A DNA stretch of 64,000 nucleotides from Clostridiales bacterium. GTDB taxonomy: Bacteria > Bacillota > Clostridia > Lachnospirales > Lachnospiraceae. The stretch is taken from the NCBI GenBank assembly GCA_020859985.1, contig JAJBVD010000039.1, positions 62,001-126,000 on the forward strand, written 5' to 3'. Positions 1-7,831 of this stretch are shown piece by piece (position 1 is the first letter of the stretch; each line of letters starts with the position of its first letter). A program made the position numbers and the translations under genes. The notes under the pieces were generated by a model. The model was not told the DNA's origin, did not search any database, and saw only the letters and a program-made list of their open reading frames with translations.

Positions 1-561
1 GAATCGCTTTTCTCGAAAGCAAAAGATATCGTTCAAAAAAGACTGGAGGAAAAAGAAATTTCGTTGCAATTTATGATTCAGGATGCAGCAAGCCAAAATT
101 GTACAGAACAGTTGGATAGCGCCGAAAACCGACCGCTGCAAAATGACTCTGACCTGACAGTTACTGGAGATGAGGATTTATTACTCTCTTTGTTGATCAA
201 TCTGATCGATAACGCAAGGAAAGCCAGCCCGCAGGGCAGCACCATTACCCTGATTGCTTCCCCGGAAGGACTGTATGTTCAGGATGATGGCTGCGGCATC
301 GCATCAGAGGAACAGGATAAGATTCTGGAACCGTTTTACATGGTTGATAAAGCCAGAACACGCCGGGAAGGCGGTGCCGGTCTGGGACTGGCCTTGTGTG
401 CGCAGATTGCCAGACTGCATGGAGGCAGGATTGAAATAGAAAGCATTCCTGGGATAGGCAGCCGGATAGGGGTGAGGTGGAATGCTTCGCTGGAAAAATC
501 TGCTGAAAATTATGGGCGTGATGCGGAAGTGCCGCAGAAAGGAACTGCGTATGCTATATAA
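1..561 (+). CDS. Sensor histidine kinase, C-terminal part (5' end outside window)
   Basis: The reading frame is open from base 1, so this is the C-terminal part of a longer protein. What remains is the HATPase_c ATP-binding domain of a two-component sensor kinase. Visible motifs are the N-box LLINLIDNARKAS, the G1 box DDGCGI, an F-box region (EPFYMVDKARTR) and the G2 box GAGLGLALCAQIARLHGG. The HisKA dimerisation helix and any sensor or membrane part lie upstream of the window. The stop overlaps the start of the next gene, a membrane protein, so kinase and export genes are probably co-transcribed. By analogy with Firmicutes kinase/ABC modules it may control the transporter genes that follow, but the response regulator is not visible. 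Domain assignment is firm; the regulatory target is inference. Confidence 0.9.
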   Translation, partial: ESLFSKAKDIVQKRLEEKEISLQFMIQDAASQNCTEQLDSAENRPLQNDSDLTVTGDEDLLLSLLINLIDNARKASPQGSTITLIASPEGLYVQDDGCGIASEEQDKILEPFYMVDKARTRREGGAGLGLALCAQIARLHGGRIEIESIPGIGSRIGVRWNASLEKSAENYGRDAEVPQKGTAYAI

Positions 562-1519
562 AAAATGTCAGATCCGTTCTTCTGACGGGTTGGTCTTCAA
601 GCAAGGAGAGAGAAAGAGTTTACATCTTGGAGGAAGCACTCACCAGATTCTCTCTGCCACGCGCTGCAGCTTCCTCGGCTTTTTTCGAAACCCGAGGACA
701 ATCATCCTCTTCCTTTTTGGCGTGGTGCTCTGCTTTTTGCTGAGCAGCCGGGTCACGGAGGTGGCTGAATATTACGGGACGACAATGCAGGCAGCAGAGC
801 CATTTATCTGGACATTCGGTGATTCTACCGCGATCCTGCTGATATCCCTGCTTCTGATCCTTCTGTTTTCTGATCTGCCAAAGCTGACGCCATTTACGCC
901 GTTTCATCTGATGCGGACCACGAAAAAACGCTGGCTGATCTCGCAGCTGCTCTATATCATGCTTTGCACAGCGTTGTACATTCTCTTTATTCTGACTGTC
1001 ACAGCTGTACTCTGCATGAAATATTCCTACACTGGAGATTTATGGAGTGAAACGGCGGCCATCCTTGGTTATTCCTCTTTAGGCGATCAGCTGAATGTTC
1101 CATCTACTGTCAAAGTAATGGAGAGCATTACCCCGATCGGCTGTATGCTGCAAGTCGCCCTGTTGATGTTTGCTTATAGTCTGGCGCTTGGATTTCTGAT
1201 TTTGCCGGGCAATCTGCTGTTCGGAAAAAAGACCGGGATGTTTTTCGCTCTGCTCTACAGCCTGTACGGATTTCTGCTCGACCCGGATGTACTTGGGAAA
1301 ATGCTGGGGCTTGAGACCTGGGAACTCTATCGAGTCCGCAGTATTGTCGGCTGGATCAGCCCGCTGAACAACGCGGTCTATGGGATGCATGATTTCGGAT
1401 ATGACAACCTGCCGTCCATCGCGCAGTCTTTGATGATCTTCGGAGGAATACTGGCAGCTGGAATTATCATTTCCTGGCGGGCAGTAAAGAAATATAATTT
1501 TACGTTTCTGGGGACGTGA
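551..1519 (+). CDS. Multispanning membrane protein, putative ABC-2-like permease
   Basis: This integral membrane protein of about 322 residues has roughly six hydrophobic segments (for example IILFLFGVVLCFLLSS, ILLISLLLILLFS and WLISQLLYIMLCTALYILFI). The layout resembles ABC-2-type export permeases, with a large extracytoplasmic loop between the first two helices. I chose the ATG at 551, which overlaps the kinase by 11 bp and has AAAGGAA about 8 bases upstream; an in-frame ATG at 482 would add 23 basic residues that look like kinase-frame shadow. A lipoprotein, a second membrane protein and an ABC ATPase follow on the same strand, so it is probably one half of a heteromeric exporter. The family is not recognised with certainty and the substrate is unknown. 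Confidence 0.7.
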   Translation: MLYKKCQIRSSDGLVFKQGERKSLHLGGSTHQILSATRCSFLGFFRNPRTIILFLFGVVLCFLLSSRVTEVAEYYGTTMQAAEPFIWTFGDSTAILLISLLLILLFSDLPKLTPFTPFHLMRTTKKRWLISQLLYIMLCTALYILFILTVTAVLCMKYSYTGDLWSETAAILGYSSLGDQLNVPSTVKVMESITPIGCMLQVALLMFAYSLALGFLILPGNLLFGKKTGMFFALLYSLYGFLLDPDVLGKMLGLETWELYRVRSIVGWISPLNNAVYGMHDFGYDNLPSIAQSLMIFGGILAAGIIISWRAVKKYNFTFLGT

Positions 1520-1824
1520 TATCGGAGCAAGAAACAAGCCTATTCTCTTTGATGAGGATGCGCAGGAGCTATCGCCTGCAATGGAAAAAGCATTTTCACT
1601 TGCTGCAAAAAGCAGAAACAGAGTTCGGAATAAATGAAATTCGATTCGTCAATAACGTTTACAATTTGGTTACAGCCTGGCAAGGACTTGGCAATATCTT
1701 TCCTGGTATACTGTGGTCGTAAGAAGAAAACCTATGACAGATAAGGGACAGCTACCGAGCCATCGAGTAAATCTCGATTTAAAATGGTGAGGCTCTCTGT
1801 TCCGCATATCGAAAGGGGAGCATT
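1520..1824 (+). other. Intergenic region with no convincing gene
   Basis: No open frame here has both a good start and a ribosome-binding site. One frame just after the upstream stop reads like protein (DIGARNKPILFDEDAQELSP) for about 39 codons but has no start, and may be a decayed gene end. A long hairpin occupies the 3' part and is listed separately. Confidence 0.5.
1745..1803. repeat. Long imperfect hairpin before the lipoprotein gene
   Basis: Nested inverted arms are visible: GGGACAG with CTGTTCC, GAGCC with GGCTC, CCAT with ATGG and CGAG with CTCG. The inner part (CCATCG...CGATTTAAAATGG) resembles the core hairpin of the MITE-like elements at 55013 and 63658 (CCATCG...CGATTTTAAATGG). 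The hairpin ends about 20 bases before the lipoprotein start, so it would lie in that gene's leader. It could be an attenuator, a stabilising 5' structure or a decayed mobile element. Confidence 0.5.
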
Positions 1825-3435
1825 ATGAAAAAAAGAAGACATTACCTTGCTCTGATACTTAGCGCAGCGTTGTTGTCGGGCTGCGCTGCCACACCGGACA
1901 GCAGTATAGTGCGGCAGAAGGGAAGCCAGAGTCAGGCTAATTATCGTGAGGCAGATGCAGATGCTGATACGGAAGCAGAGGCATCAGCAGACGCAGAGGA
2001 TCAAAGTGGTTCGAATGACAGTTTATCCGGTGAGACGCAGAATGTTCTCGCCACTCGTCTTGGCGTACCGGATACCTACACCGCAACAGCCTCCACATCC
2101 GATGGAAGCTTTACCATGACCAGTAACGCTACAGTTGAAGTGCCGGATGTTTCACAGGTGCCGGTTTACTCGGTTTCTCAGAAGGAATTCAATCAGGATT
2201 TTATTGACCTGGTGACGGAAGCTTTTTTCGGGGACAGCCCGGTTTACGATTGGGCTTATTACTACCAGACGACAAAGGCGGAGGCGTTAGAGAAATTAAA
2301 TGAGCTGAAAGAGTACCAGGCGGAGGGAAATACAGACCCATACGGTTATATCGAAGCGGCGAGAGAAAACGGTGTGTTTGAGGATGGAGCGGTTACGGAG
2401 AGCGATATTTACAATCTTCAGGAAGAAATTGATGAGTGGGAGCAGGTTTACGCGGAAGCTCCGGAGACACTGGAAAAGGCGGAAGTTACTCCCGGTTTTG
2501 GTGTGACTTCTTACGAGGATGAGAATGGAAACACAGTGTACTACGATGATTATTTTTTCGGAGTTGCAGAAAGAGAGGATGGACTTTTTTCCTATATTTT
2601 GAAATATTCATCCTCGACACCGATGTCGATTCAAATTTCCCGTTATACGGATAAAGAAGAGATAGCAGAGGATGTCAGCTGGGAGGAAACATACTATGAT
2701 TCCAAGGCTTTTGCTTCCAATGCATATCGTCCCACGCAGGAGAAGTGTGAGGAGCTGGCGGGAATCACGGTAGAGGAGGCGATTGCAATTTCGGACACAT
2801 ATATGGAGCAGCTGGGGCTGTCTGATGAATTCTCTGTGGGGTTCACGACGCATGCATGGAAGAATCTGGAGAGCAGCAGCATTACATCCGATACGTATAC
2901 GGCAAGCTGTATCGACGGCGGCTGGTACATTGTCTATACACGGACACTCGACGGGATCCCCGTTACCTACGAGATGAACGAGGGCGGTGGTCTGGAATCC
3001 ATAGAAAGCACGACGGAGCCGTGGTGCTATGAATTCGTGACCTTTATTGTGAATGCGGATGGATTGCAAGAAGCAGAGATTCAGAACTTGTACGAAATCG
3101 GGGAAAAGAAGTACGAGAATGTGGATATGCTTTCTTTTTCTGAGATAGCGGAAATATTTGAGCAGATGATCGTGATTCAGAATACAGACAGCTACAATGA
3201 TTCCGCAAGTCTGGAAATTACAGATGTCACTCTTGGATATATGCGCATCTATGATCCGGGTGCGGACAGCCGCAGCGGAACGCTTGTGCCTGTGTGGGAT
3301 TTCTTTGGAAATGAGGAGGTACACAGCTCATACGATGGGGTGGAATACACGAATTACATTGACTACCCCGGCAAAAGCTTCCTGACGATCAATGCGGCGG
3401 ACGGTACAATCATCGACCGCAGTCTGGGGTATTAG
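1825..3435 (+). CDS. Secreted lipoprotein of unknown function
   Basis: This 536-residue protein has a lipoprotein signal peptide (KKRRHYLALILSAALLSGC, lipobox LSGC, Cys about residue 20), so it should be lipid-anchored on the outer face of the membrane. An Ala/Asp/Glu-rich linker (residues about 40-75) precedes a large acidic globular part rich in Tyr, Glu and Asp with no motif I can name. The start is supported by GAAAGGGGAG 6-8 bases upstream. Its stop directly abuts the next membrane gene, and it sits between two permease-like genes and an ABC ATPase. It therefore probably works with the exporter as an extracytoplasmic partner. It resembles uncharacterised lipoproteins found beside ABC genes in Lachnospiraceae (possibly the DUF6034 group), but I cannot confirm the family. 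Confidence 0.8.
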   Translation: MKKRRHYLALILSAALLSGCAATPDSSIVRQKGSQSQANYREADADADTEAEASADAEDQSGSNDSLSGETQNVLATRLGVPDTYTATASTSDGSFTMTSNATVEVPDVSQVPVYSVSQKEFNQDFIDLVTEAFFGDSPVYDWAYYYQTTKAEALEKLNELKEYQAEGNTDPYGYIEAARENGVFEDGAVTESDIYNLQEEIDEWEQVYAEAPETLEKAEVTPGFGVTSYEDENGNTVYYDDYFFGVAEREDGLFSYILKYSSSTPMSIQISRYTDKEEIAEDVSWEETYYDSKAFASNAYRPTQEKCEELAGITVEEAIAISDTYMEQLGLSDEFSVGFTTHAWKNLESSSITSDTYTASCIDGGWYIVYTRTLDGIPVTYEMNEGGGLESIESTTEPWCYEFVTFIVNADGLQEAEIQNLYEIGEKKYENVDMLSFSEIAEIFEQMIVIQNTDSYNDSASLEITDVTLGYMRIYDPGADSRSGTLVPVWDFFGNEEVHSSYDGVEYTNYIDYPGKSFLTINAADGTIIDRSLGY

Positions 3436-4164
3436 ATGGATTTTACCAGGATGCTGCATGATAAAAAACTGTATCTGGCGGTGCTGCTTTCCGTAGCGGC
3501 TATCATAGCAGGGACCATCTGGCCGGAGACGAAAAAAGAGTCGCCTCTGGCCAGCGGTACCTTTCTGGAACTGCTGAACAGCTCCCTGCAATCGCAAATT
3601 GTACTTTTTATTTTGCCGCTCGCCGCCGTCCTGCCCTGTGGGGAGGAGTTTCTGCGGGAAGAGAATTCCCATTTCCTACGCTTTCTGATTATCCGTCGAA
3701 GCAAAGCAGGTTATTGCCTGGACAAGGTGGTGACGACCGCACTTTCCGGCGCGATTGTCTGGCTTTTTGGGACATTTTTCGCGGGGCTTTTCTTTTTTTT
3801 CTTTTTTTTCAGCCGCGAAGCACTCTGGGACTGGCCGATGAATACCATTTTTACTCTGTTTACCACGCTGGGACGCATCCTGCTATCAGCTTCGTCCCTC
3901 GCCAGTTTTTCCGCAGTCGCCGGTGTGCTCGGCGGAAGCGTATATCTGGCATTCGGTGTGCCATTTCTTTTGTGGTACGCCTGCATCATCCTGCGGGAGC
4001 GTTATTTCGAATCGCTTTACTGCATTGACCCGACAGAATGGATCACGGCAAAAAATGCCTGGGGAAGCAACCAGATCGGACTCTGGATGTTTTTGTTATT
4101 ACTCGCGCTATTTTGTACAGTGCTGCACGGGATCGTGCTGGTTTGGAAACTGAGAGAAATTTGA
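3436..4164 (+). CDS. Putative ABC-2-type permease subunit
   Basis: This 242-residue integral membrane protein has about six predicted helices, including LAVLLSVAAIIAGTIW, IVLFILPLAAVLPCGEEFL and MFLLLLALFCTVLHGIVLVW. Its start follows the lipoprotein stop with no gap, which suggests translational coupling. It is followed by an ABC ATPase, so with the membrane protein at 551 it likely forms the channel of an export complex. A Phe-rich helix (residues about 118-126) is encoded by a T-rich tract with runs of seven and eight Ts at about 3788-3810; length changes there would shift the frame. No family signature beyond the general ABC-2-like layout was recognised. Confidence 0.72.
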   Translation: MDFTRMLHDKKLYLAVLLSVAAIIAGTIWPETKKESPLASGTFLELLNSSLQSQIVLFILPLAAVLPCGEEFLREENSHFLRFLIIRRSKAGYCLDKVVTTALSGAIVWLFGTFFAGLFFFFFFFSREALWDWPMNTIFTLFTTLGRILLSASSLASFSAVAGVLGGSVYLAFGVPFLLWYACIILRERYFESLYCIDPTEWITAKNAWGSNQIGLWMFLLLLALFCTVLHGIVLVWKLREI

Positions 4165-4253
4165 GAGATTTAACAGACATAACTGATAAGAAACAATTTT
4201 GCTTAAGCTGTCCGAAGCGGTGCTTCCATGCAGCTAAAAGGAATGGGCGAATT

Positions 4254-4955
4254 ATGGCAGAAATATATGCTGAAAGAAATATTGCACATCCGGATGACGC
4301 TCGGGATTATTATATTCAGCTGCACCATGTACGAAAACGTTTTGGCACGGAGGAAGTCTTAAAACCACTGGATTTTGCGGTGGAACGAGGGAAAACATAC
4401 GGAATCTGCGGAAACAATGGCTCCGGAAAGACTGTCCTGATGAAATGCATCTGCGGTTTTCTGCCGGTGACGGAAGGGCTGGTCACAGTTGACGGGAAGC
4501 GGATTGGTTTAGATGTCGATTTTCCGGAGAGCCTTGGGGTGATCATCGAGACGCCGGGATTTCTTTCCAATTTAAGCGGGCGGAAAAATCTGGAAATTCT
4601 GGCAGATCTGCGCGGAAAGATCGGACGAAAGGAAATTACATCTGTACTTATGCGTGTCGGACTTGACCCGGAACTGAAAAAGCCGGTCGCAAAATATTCT
4701 CTGGGGATGCGGCAGCGGCTTGGCATTGCACAGGCAATTATGGAAGAGCCGGAGCTTCTGATCCTCGATGAACCGTTTAACGGTCTTGACCGCCATGGCG
4801 TTGCGGAGATTCATAAACTGCTGCTTTTTGAAAAGCAAAAGGGAAAAACAATCCTGCTTGCGAGTCATAACAGCGAGGATATTCGTATCCTTTGTGACCG
4901 GGTGTTTGAGATGGATGGCGGCATGATGAGGGAGATTACAAATCGTATAGAATAA
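4254..4955 (+). CDS. ABC transporter ATP-binding protein
   Basis: This 233-residue cytoplasmic ATPase would power the transporter formed by the preceding membrane proteins. It has Walker A GNNGSGKT, the ABC signature YSLGMRQRLGIAQ, Walker B LLILDEPFNGLD and the switch histidine in LLASHN. The ABC-A-like layout (short NBD, signature LGMRQR) matches exporters of antibiotics or peptides and bacteriocin-immunity systems. The ATG at 4254 is chosen because AAAAGGAATGGG precedes it by a normal distance; the frame is open further upstream, but that part is unlike an ABC protein and overlaps the permease gene. A gap of about 90 bases separates it from the permease. Family assignment is certain; the substrate is not visible. 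Confidence 0.93.
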   Translation: MAEIYAERNIAHPDDARDYYIQLHHVRKRFGTEEVLKPLDFAVERGKTYGICGNNGSGKTVLMKCICGFLPVTEGLVTVDGKRIGLDVDFPESLGVIIETPGFLSNLSGRKNLEILADLRGKIGRKEITSVLMRVGLDPELKKPVAKYSLGMRQRLGIAQAIMEEPELLILDEPFNGLDRHGVAEIHKLLLFEKQKGKTILLASHNSEDIRILCDRVFEMDGGMMREITNRIE

Positions 4956-5088
4956 CGATTCAGAAAAGGTCTTCGCATCTGCTGTGAGGATCGTATATGA
5001 CCTATAGTACGTATAGAAAACCAGATAAAACCAGTCAGAGAAATGTATTCGCAAAAAGTACTGAAAGAAAAGAAGGAGTATGTGGGAT

Positions 5089-7062
5089 ATGAGCTATGAC
5101 AAGAATTCCATACGGTACAGGATATTTGTGGTTATTCTTGCTGTCACGGTTTTTGCATCGATCGTTGTTTTCTCCTGCCCGATTGTTCTGGCTGAGGAAG
5201 CAGTTGTGTTGGAAACGCAGGAAACAGAAAGCCTCACCACCGAACAGAATTTAAATCAAAATGACGAAGGCCTCGCCATCGAGCAAAGCACGATTCAGAA
5301 TGGCGAAGCTCTCCAGATCGACAGTATTGAAGAGGTGTCTTCTTCCGATATTTCGGATTCTGTTTTGGAATCTGTTGAAACTGTCGATTTGAGTGAAGAA
5401 ACCAGCGAAAACTCAGATACAGGGACGCATTCTTCACAGATTTCCCTTTCCATTGATATGGACCATGTGTATGAAGGAATGGAACTATCTTATAAAGATG
5501 GATATGTTCCATCAATCACAGAAAATACAGTTTCTCTTGTAATTCCATTTGTGGCAGATGCACCGGTTGAAAATAATCAATTGACAGTGACTTTGAAAAC
5601 AACCGCTGATTGTCCTTTTGAAAAAGCGGAGTATGAGGAAGAAGTGTCATTAAAGACTTTTCAGTTTGATTCGGAGGGCATTTCGGAAAGCGTGGACGCG
5701 TACCTGTTTCAGGTCGAATTTACACTTGCGGATGATTACCAGGCAGGGCAGTATCCGGTCACAATAAAAGCGATCGCTTATTCTGCTTCCGGTGTGAAAT
5801 CTGAGATGATTTGCCGAATGACAGTGACCTTGGAATCCGATTCCCGGCAACAGACAGAGAGCGAGACAGAGCCAGCCTCGGAGATAGAGACAGAAATTTT
5901 GCAAAAAACGGAATCAGAATCAGAAAGCGAAACAAATTGGGAATCAGAAACAGAAACCAAAGTTGCGACTGTGTCGGAACCCCAGCCAGAGCTACAGTCA
6001 GAACCAGCTTCGGAGTTGCAAGCGGAATCCGAGTCAGAACCGGAAACTGATAGTGAAACAGAATCCGAAAGTACAGCCACTTATTATTCTTCCGGAGGCA
6101 GTTACAGCAGCGGTTCCGGCAGCAGCGCGGTGAAACATCAGCCGCATATTTTACTGGAGGAATGCTCGCTTAGCGGAGCTCAGCTTCCGGCTGGAGAGCA
6201 GATGGACTTTACTGCAAGTTTTCAGAATACGAGTGATGACCAGACGGTGTACAGTCTGAAAATCACGGTAAATACAGCAGATGAGAATGTTGCGCTTTCA
6301 TCAACCTCTTATTATTATGATCAGGTAGCCCCGCAGGAAGTGGTCACGTTGGAAAACACGATTGCCGCATCAGCCGCAGCTACGCAAAAAGTTACTACCT
6401 TAAGCTATGCTTTCGTGTATGAAACATCAGACGGAACTTCTTTAAGTGATTCGGAAGAACTGTTTTTTGACATCAGTCAGGAAACGCAGGTTTCTATCGA
6501 AGATTTCAACCTGTCAGATTATGTGTATTCGCTGGAAACGGTAACTGCGACGTTGGAGATCCGCAATACCGGGCGCAGCCCGGTTTACAATGTACGGGTG
6601 TCTTTGGAAGCAGACGGACTTATCGCAACGAACACGGTTTATGCCGGAAACATGGAAGCAGGAACATCCAGCGATGAATCGATTAAGATTTATGTCAGTA
6701 ATTTAAACGATAAAGATGAATTATCGCAGGCAGAAGACTCCGATATCGCCAGTGCTGAGACTGCATATGGCTCCACGACGGGGCTGCTTACTCTTACATG
6801 GGAGGATGCTTATGGGACAGTTTACACCGAGACACGGGAATTTACCACAACGATTGCAGCACCGCAGGTGGTAGAGCTTTCCGTTGAAGCAGAGGAGGAG
6901 AGTGTTACAAATCAGTGGTGGGCAGTAACGATAGTAATTATGGTTCTGTTTTTCCTGCTGCTGATTGCGGTACTAATTCGGAAACTTACGAAAAAACGCC
7001 ATCAAATGGAGGATTTGCTTGCAGAAATGGAGCATAGCTATGATAAAACCGAAACCAAATAA
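5089..7062 (+). CDS. Surface protein with CARDB/COG1361-like domains and C-terminal membrane anchor
   Basis: This protein of about 657 residues is exported by an N-terminal signal (YRIFVVILAVTVFASIVVFS) and anchored by one C-terminal helix (WWAVTIVIMVLFFLLLIAVL) with a basic cytoplasmic tail. Between these lie an acidic N-terminal part, a first beta domain, a Ser/Glu-rich low-complexity linker (encoded by about 5845-6075), and at least two domains reminiscent of CARDB/COG1361 folds (TATLEIRNTGRSPVYNVRVS). Such proteins often precede export ATPases or permeases. The start at 5089 is set by AAGGAG at 5073-5078; the ATG at 5080 is too close to it. The next gene overlaps its 3' end. The role may be as a surface-exposed adaptor for the exporter, which is inference. 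Confidence 0.75.
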   Translation: MSYDKNSIRYRIFVVILAVTVFASIVVFSCPIVLAEEAVVLETQETESLTTEQNLNQNDEGLAIEQSTIQNGEALQIDSIEEVSSSDISDSVLESVETVDLSEETSENSDTGTHSSQISLSIDMDHVYEGMELSYKDGYVPSITENTVSLVIPFVADAPVENNQLTVTLKTTADCPFEKAEYEEEVSLKTFQFDSEGISESVDAYLFQVEFTLADDYQAGQYPVTIKAIAYSASGVKSEMICRMTVTLESDSRQQTESETEPASEIETEILQKTESESESETNWESETETKVATVSEPQPELQSEPASELQAESESEPETDSETESESTATYYSSGGSYSSGSGSSAVKHQPHILLEECSLSGAQLPAGEQMDFTASFQNTSDDQTVYSLKITVNTADENVALSSTSYYYDQVAPQEVVTLENTIAASAAATQKVTTLSYAFVYETSDGTSLSDSEELFFDISQETQVSIEDFNLSDYVYSLETVTATLEIRNTGRSPVYNVRVSLEADGLIATNTVYAGNMEAGTSSDESIKIYVSNLNDKDELSQAEDSDIASAETAYGSTTGLLTLTWEDAYGTVYTETREFTTTIAAPQVVELSVEAEEESVTNQWWAVTIVIMVLFFLLLIAVLIRKLTKKRHQMEDLLAEMEHSYDKTETK

Positions 7063-7831
7063 AAGAAAATATCTGCCATTTGTCAGCGCTGCGGTTTTGG
7101 TGACTGGAATTGCAGCTGCACTGATTTTTCTTCTGACACAGTTTGCTCTGGAGCAATGGCAGGAACGGCAGACGTATCTACTTTCCGCCCGTCTGTCTTC
7201 ACAGGAGATTACGACAGAACTGTGTACATCCATGAGCCGTTTTGCCGGTTTGGAAAAGCTTTGGACCGTCATCGAAACGGAAGTCACACTGACAGCAGGG
7301 AACTGGCAGATATCCACGACCCTGATGGGAGTCGATCTGGATACGTTTCCCGTCACGCTTGTCCGCTCTGCGGGAGAAAAACAGCTCGGCTCAACTCCGC
7401 TTCTTCTGGCCGGTGAAAAACTTTTTACCATGATGACAGACGCAAACGGAGCAGCGATTACCGCACGGCAGTCGAAGATTTTATCAGAATCTATCGATAG
7501 TCTGACGGCACAGATCATACCGGAGGATTCCAATATTGCCGGAAGCCCGGTGACTTCAGGCAATTCGGATGGTTCCGAATATACGTCAGCAAATACAGCG
7601 GAATTCCTCGGCCTGGTATCTGGCGACAGCCTCTATATGGATGCAGATCAGATGCGTACATGGCTCGCCGGTCATGGGAACACTGCTTCCGTGCACCTGG
7701 TCTGGTTGCTGATAAAAGGAAAGAGTAATGCCGAAACCGCGGAAAAAAGTCTGACAGATGCCGGATTTCAGGTTGAAGAAAACGTTCCATTCCTTTTTTT
7801 CCTGCGCAGCCACGCGAAGCAGACACCGTAA
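7040..7831 (+). CDS. Membrane-anchored protein of unknown function
   Basis: This protein of 263 residues has one N-terminal helix (YLPFVSAAVLVTGIAAALIFLL) and an extracytoplasmic part of about 220 residues. The ATG at 7040 has GGAG seven bases upstream and lies inside the end of the preceding surface-protein gene, so the two are translationally coupled. No motif was recognised. The region after the helix (EITTELCTSMSRFAGLEKLWTVIE and on) could be a periplasmic adaptor or accessory domain, as in tripartite exporters. Its last 21 codons run into the 3' end of the convergent MATE gene, so the natural C-terminus may have been replaced at that junction. The function is unknown; association with the upstream transporter is inferred from the overlap only. 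Confidence 0.68.
   Translation: MIKPKPNKRKYLPFVSAAVLVTGIAAALIFLLTQFALEQWQERQTYLLSARLSSQEITTELCTSMSRFAGLEKLWTVIETEVTLTAGNWQISTTLMGVDLDTFPVTLVRSAGEKQLGSTPLLLAGEKLFTMMTDANGAAITARQSKILSESIDSLTAQIIPEDSNIAGSPVTSGNSDGSEYTSANTAEFLGLVSGDSLYMDADQMRTWLAGHGNTASVHLVWLLIKGKSNAETAEKSLTDAGFQVEENVPFLFFLRSHAKQTP

Noticed and set aside
1516-1722. 68-codon plus-strand frame after the permease
   Set aside because: There is no ribosome-binding site and the composition is not protein-like; an alternative frame looks better but has no start.
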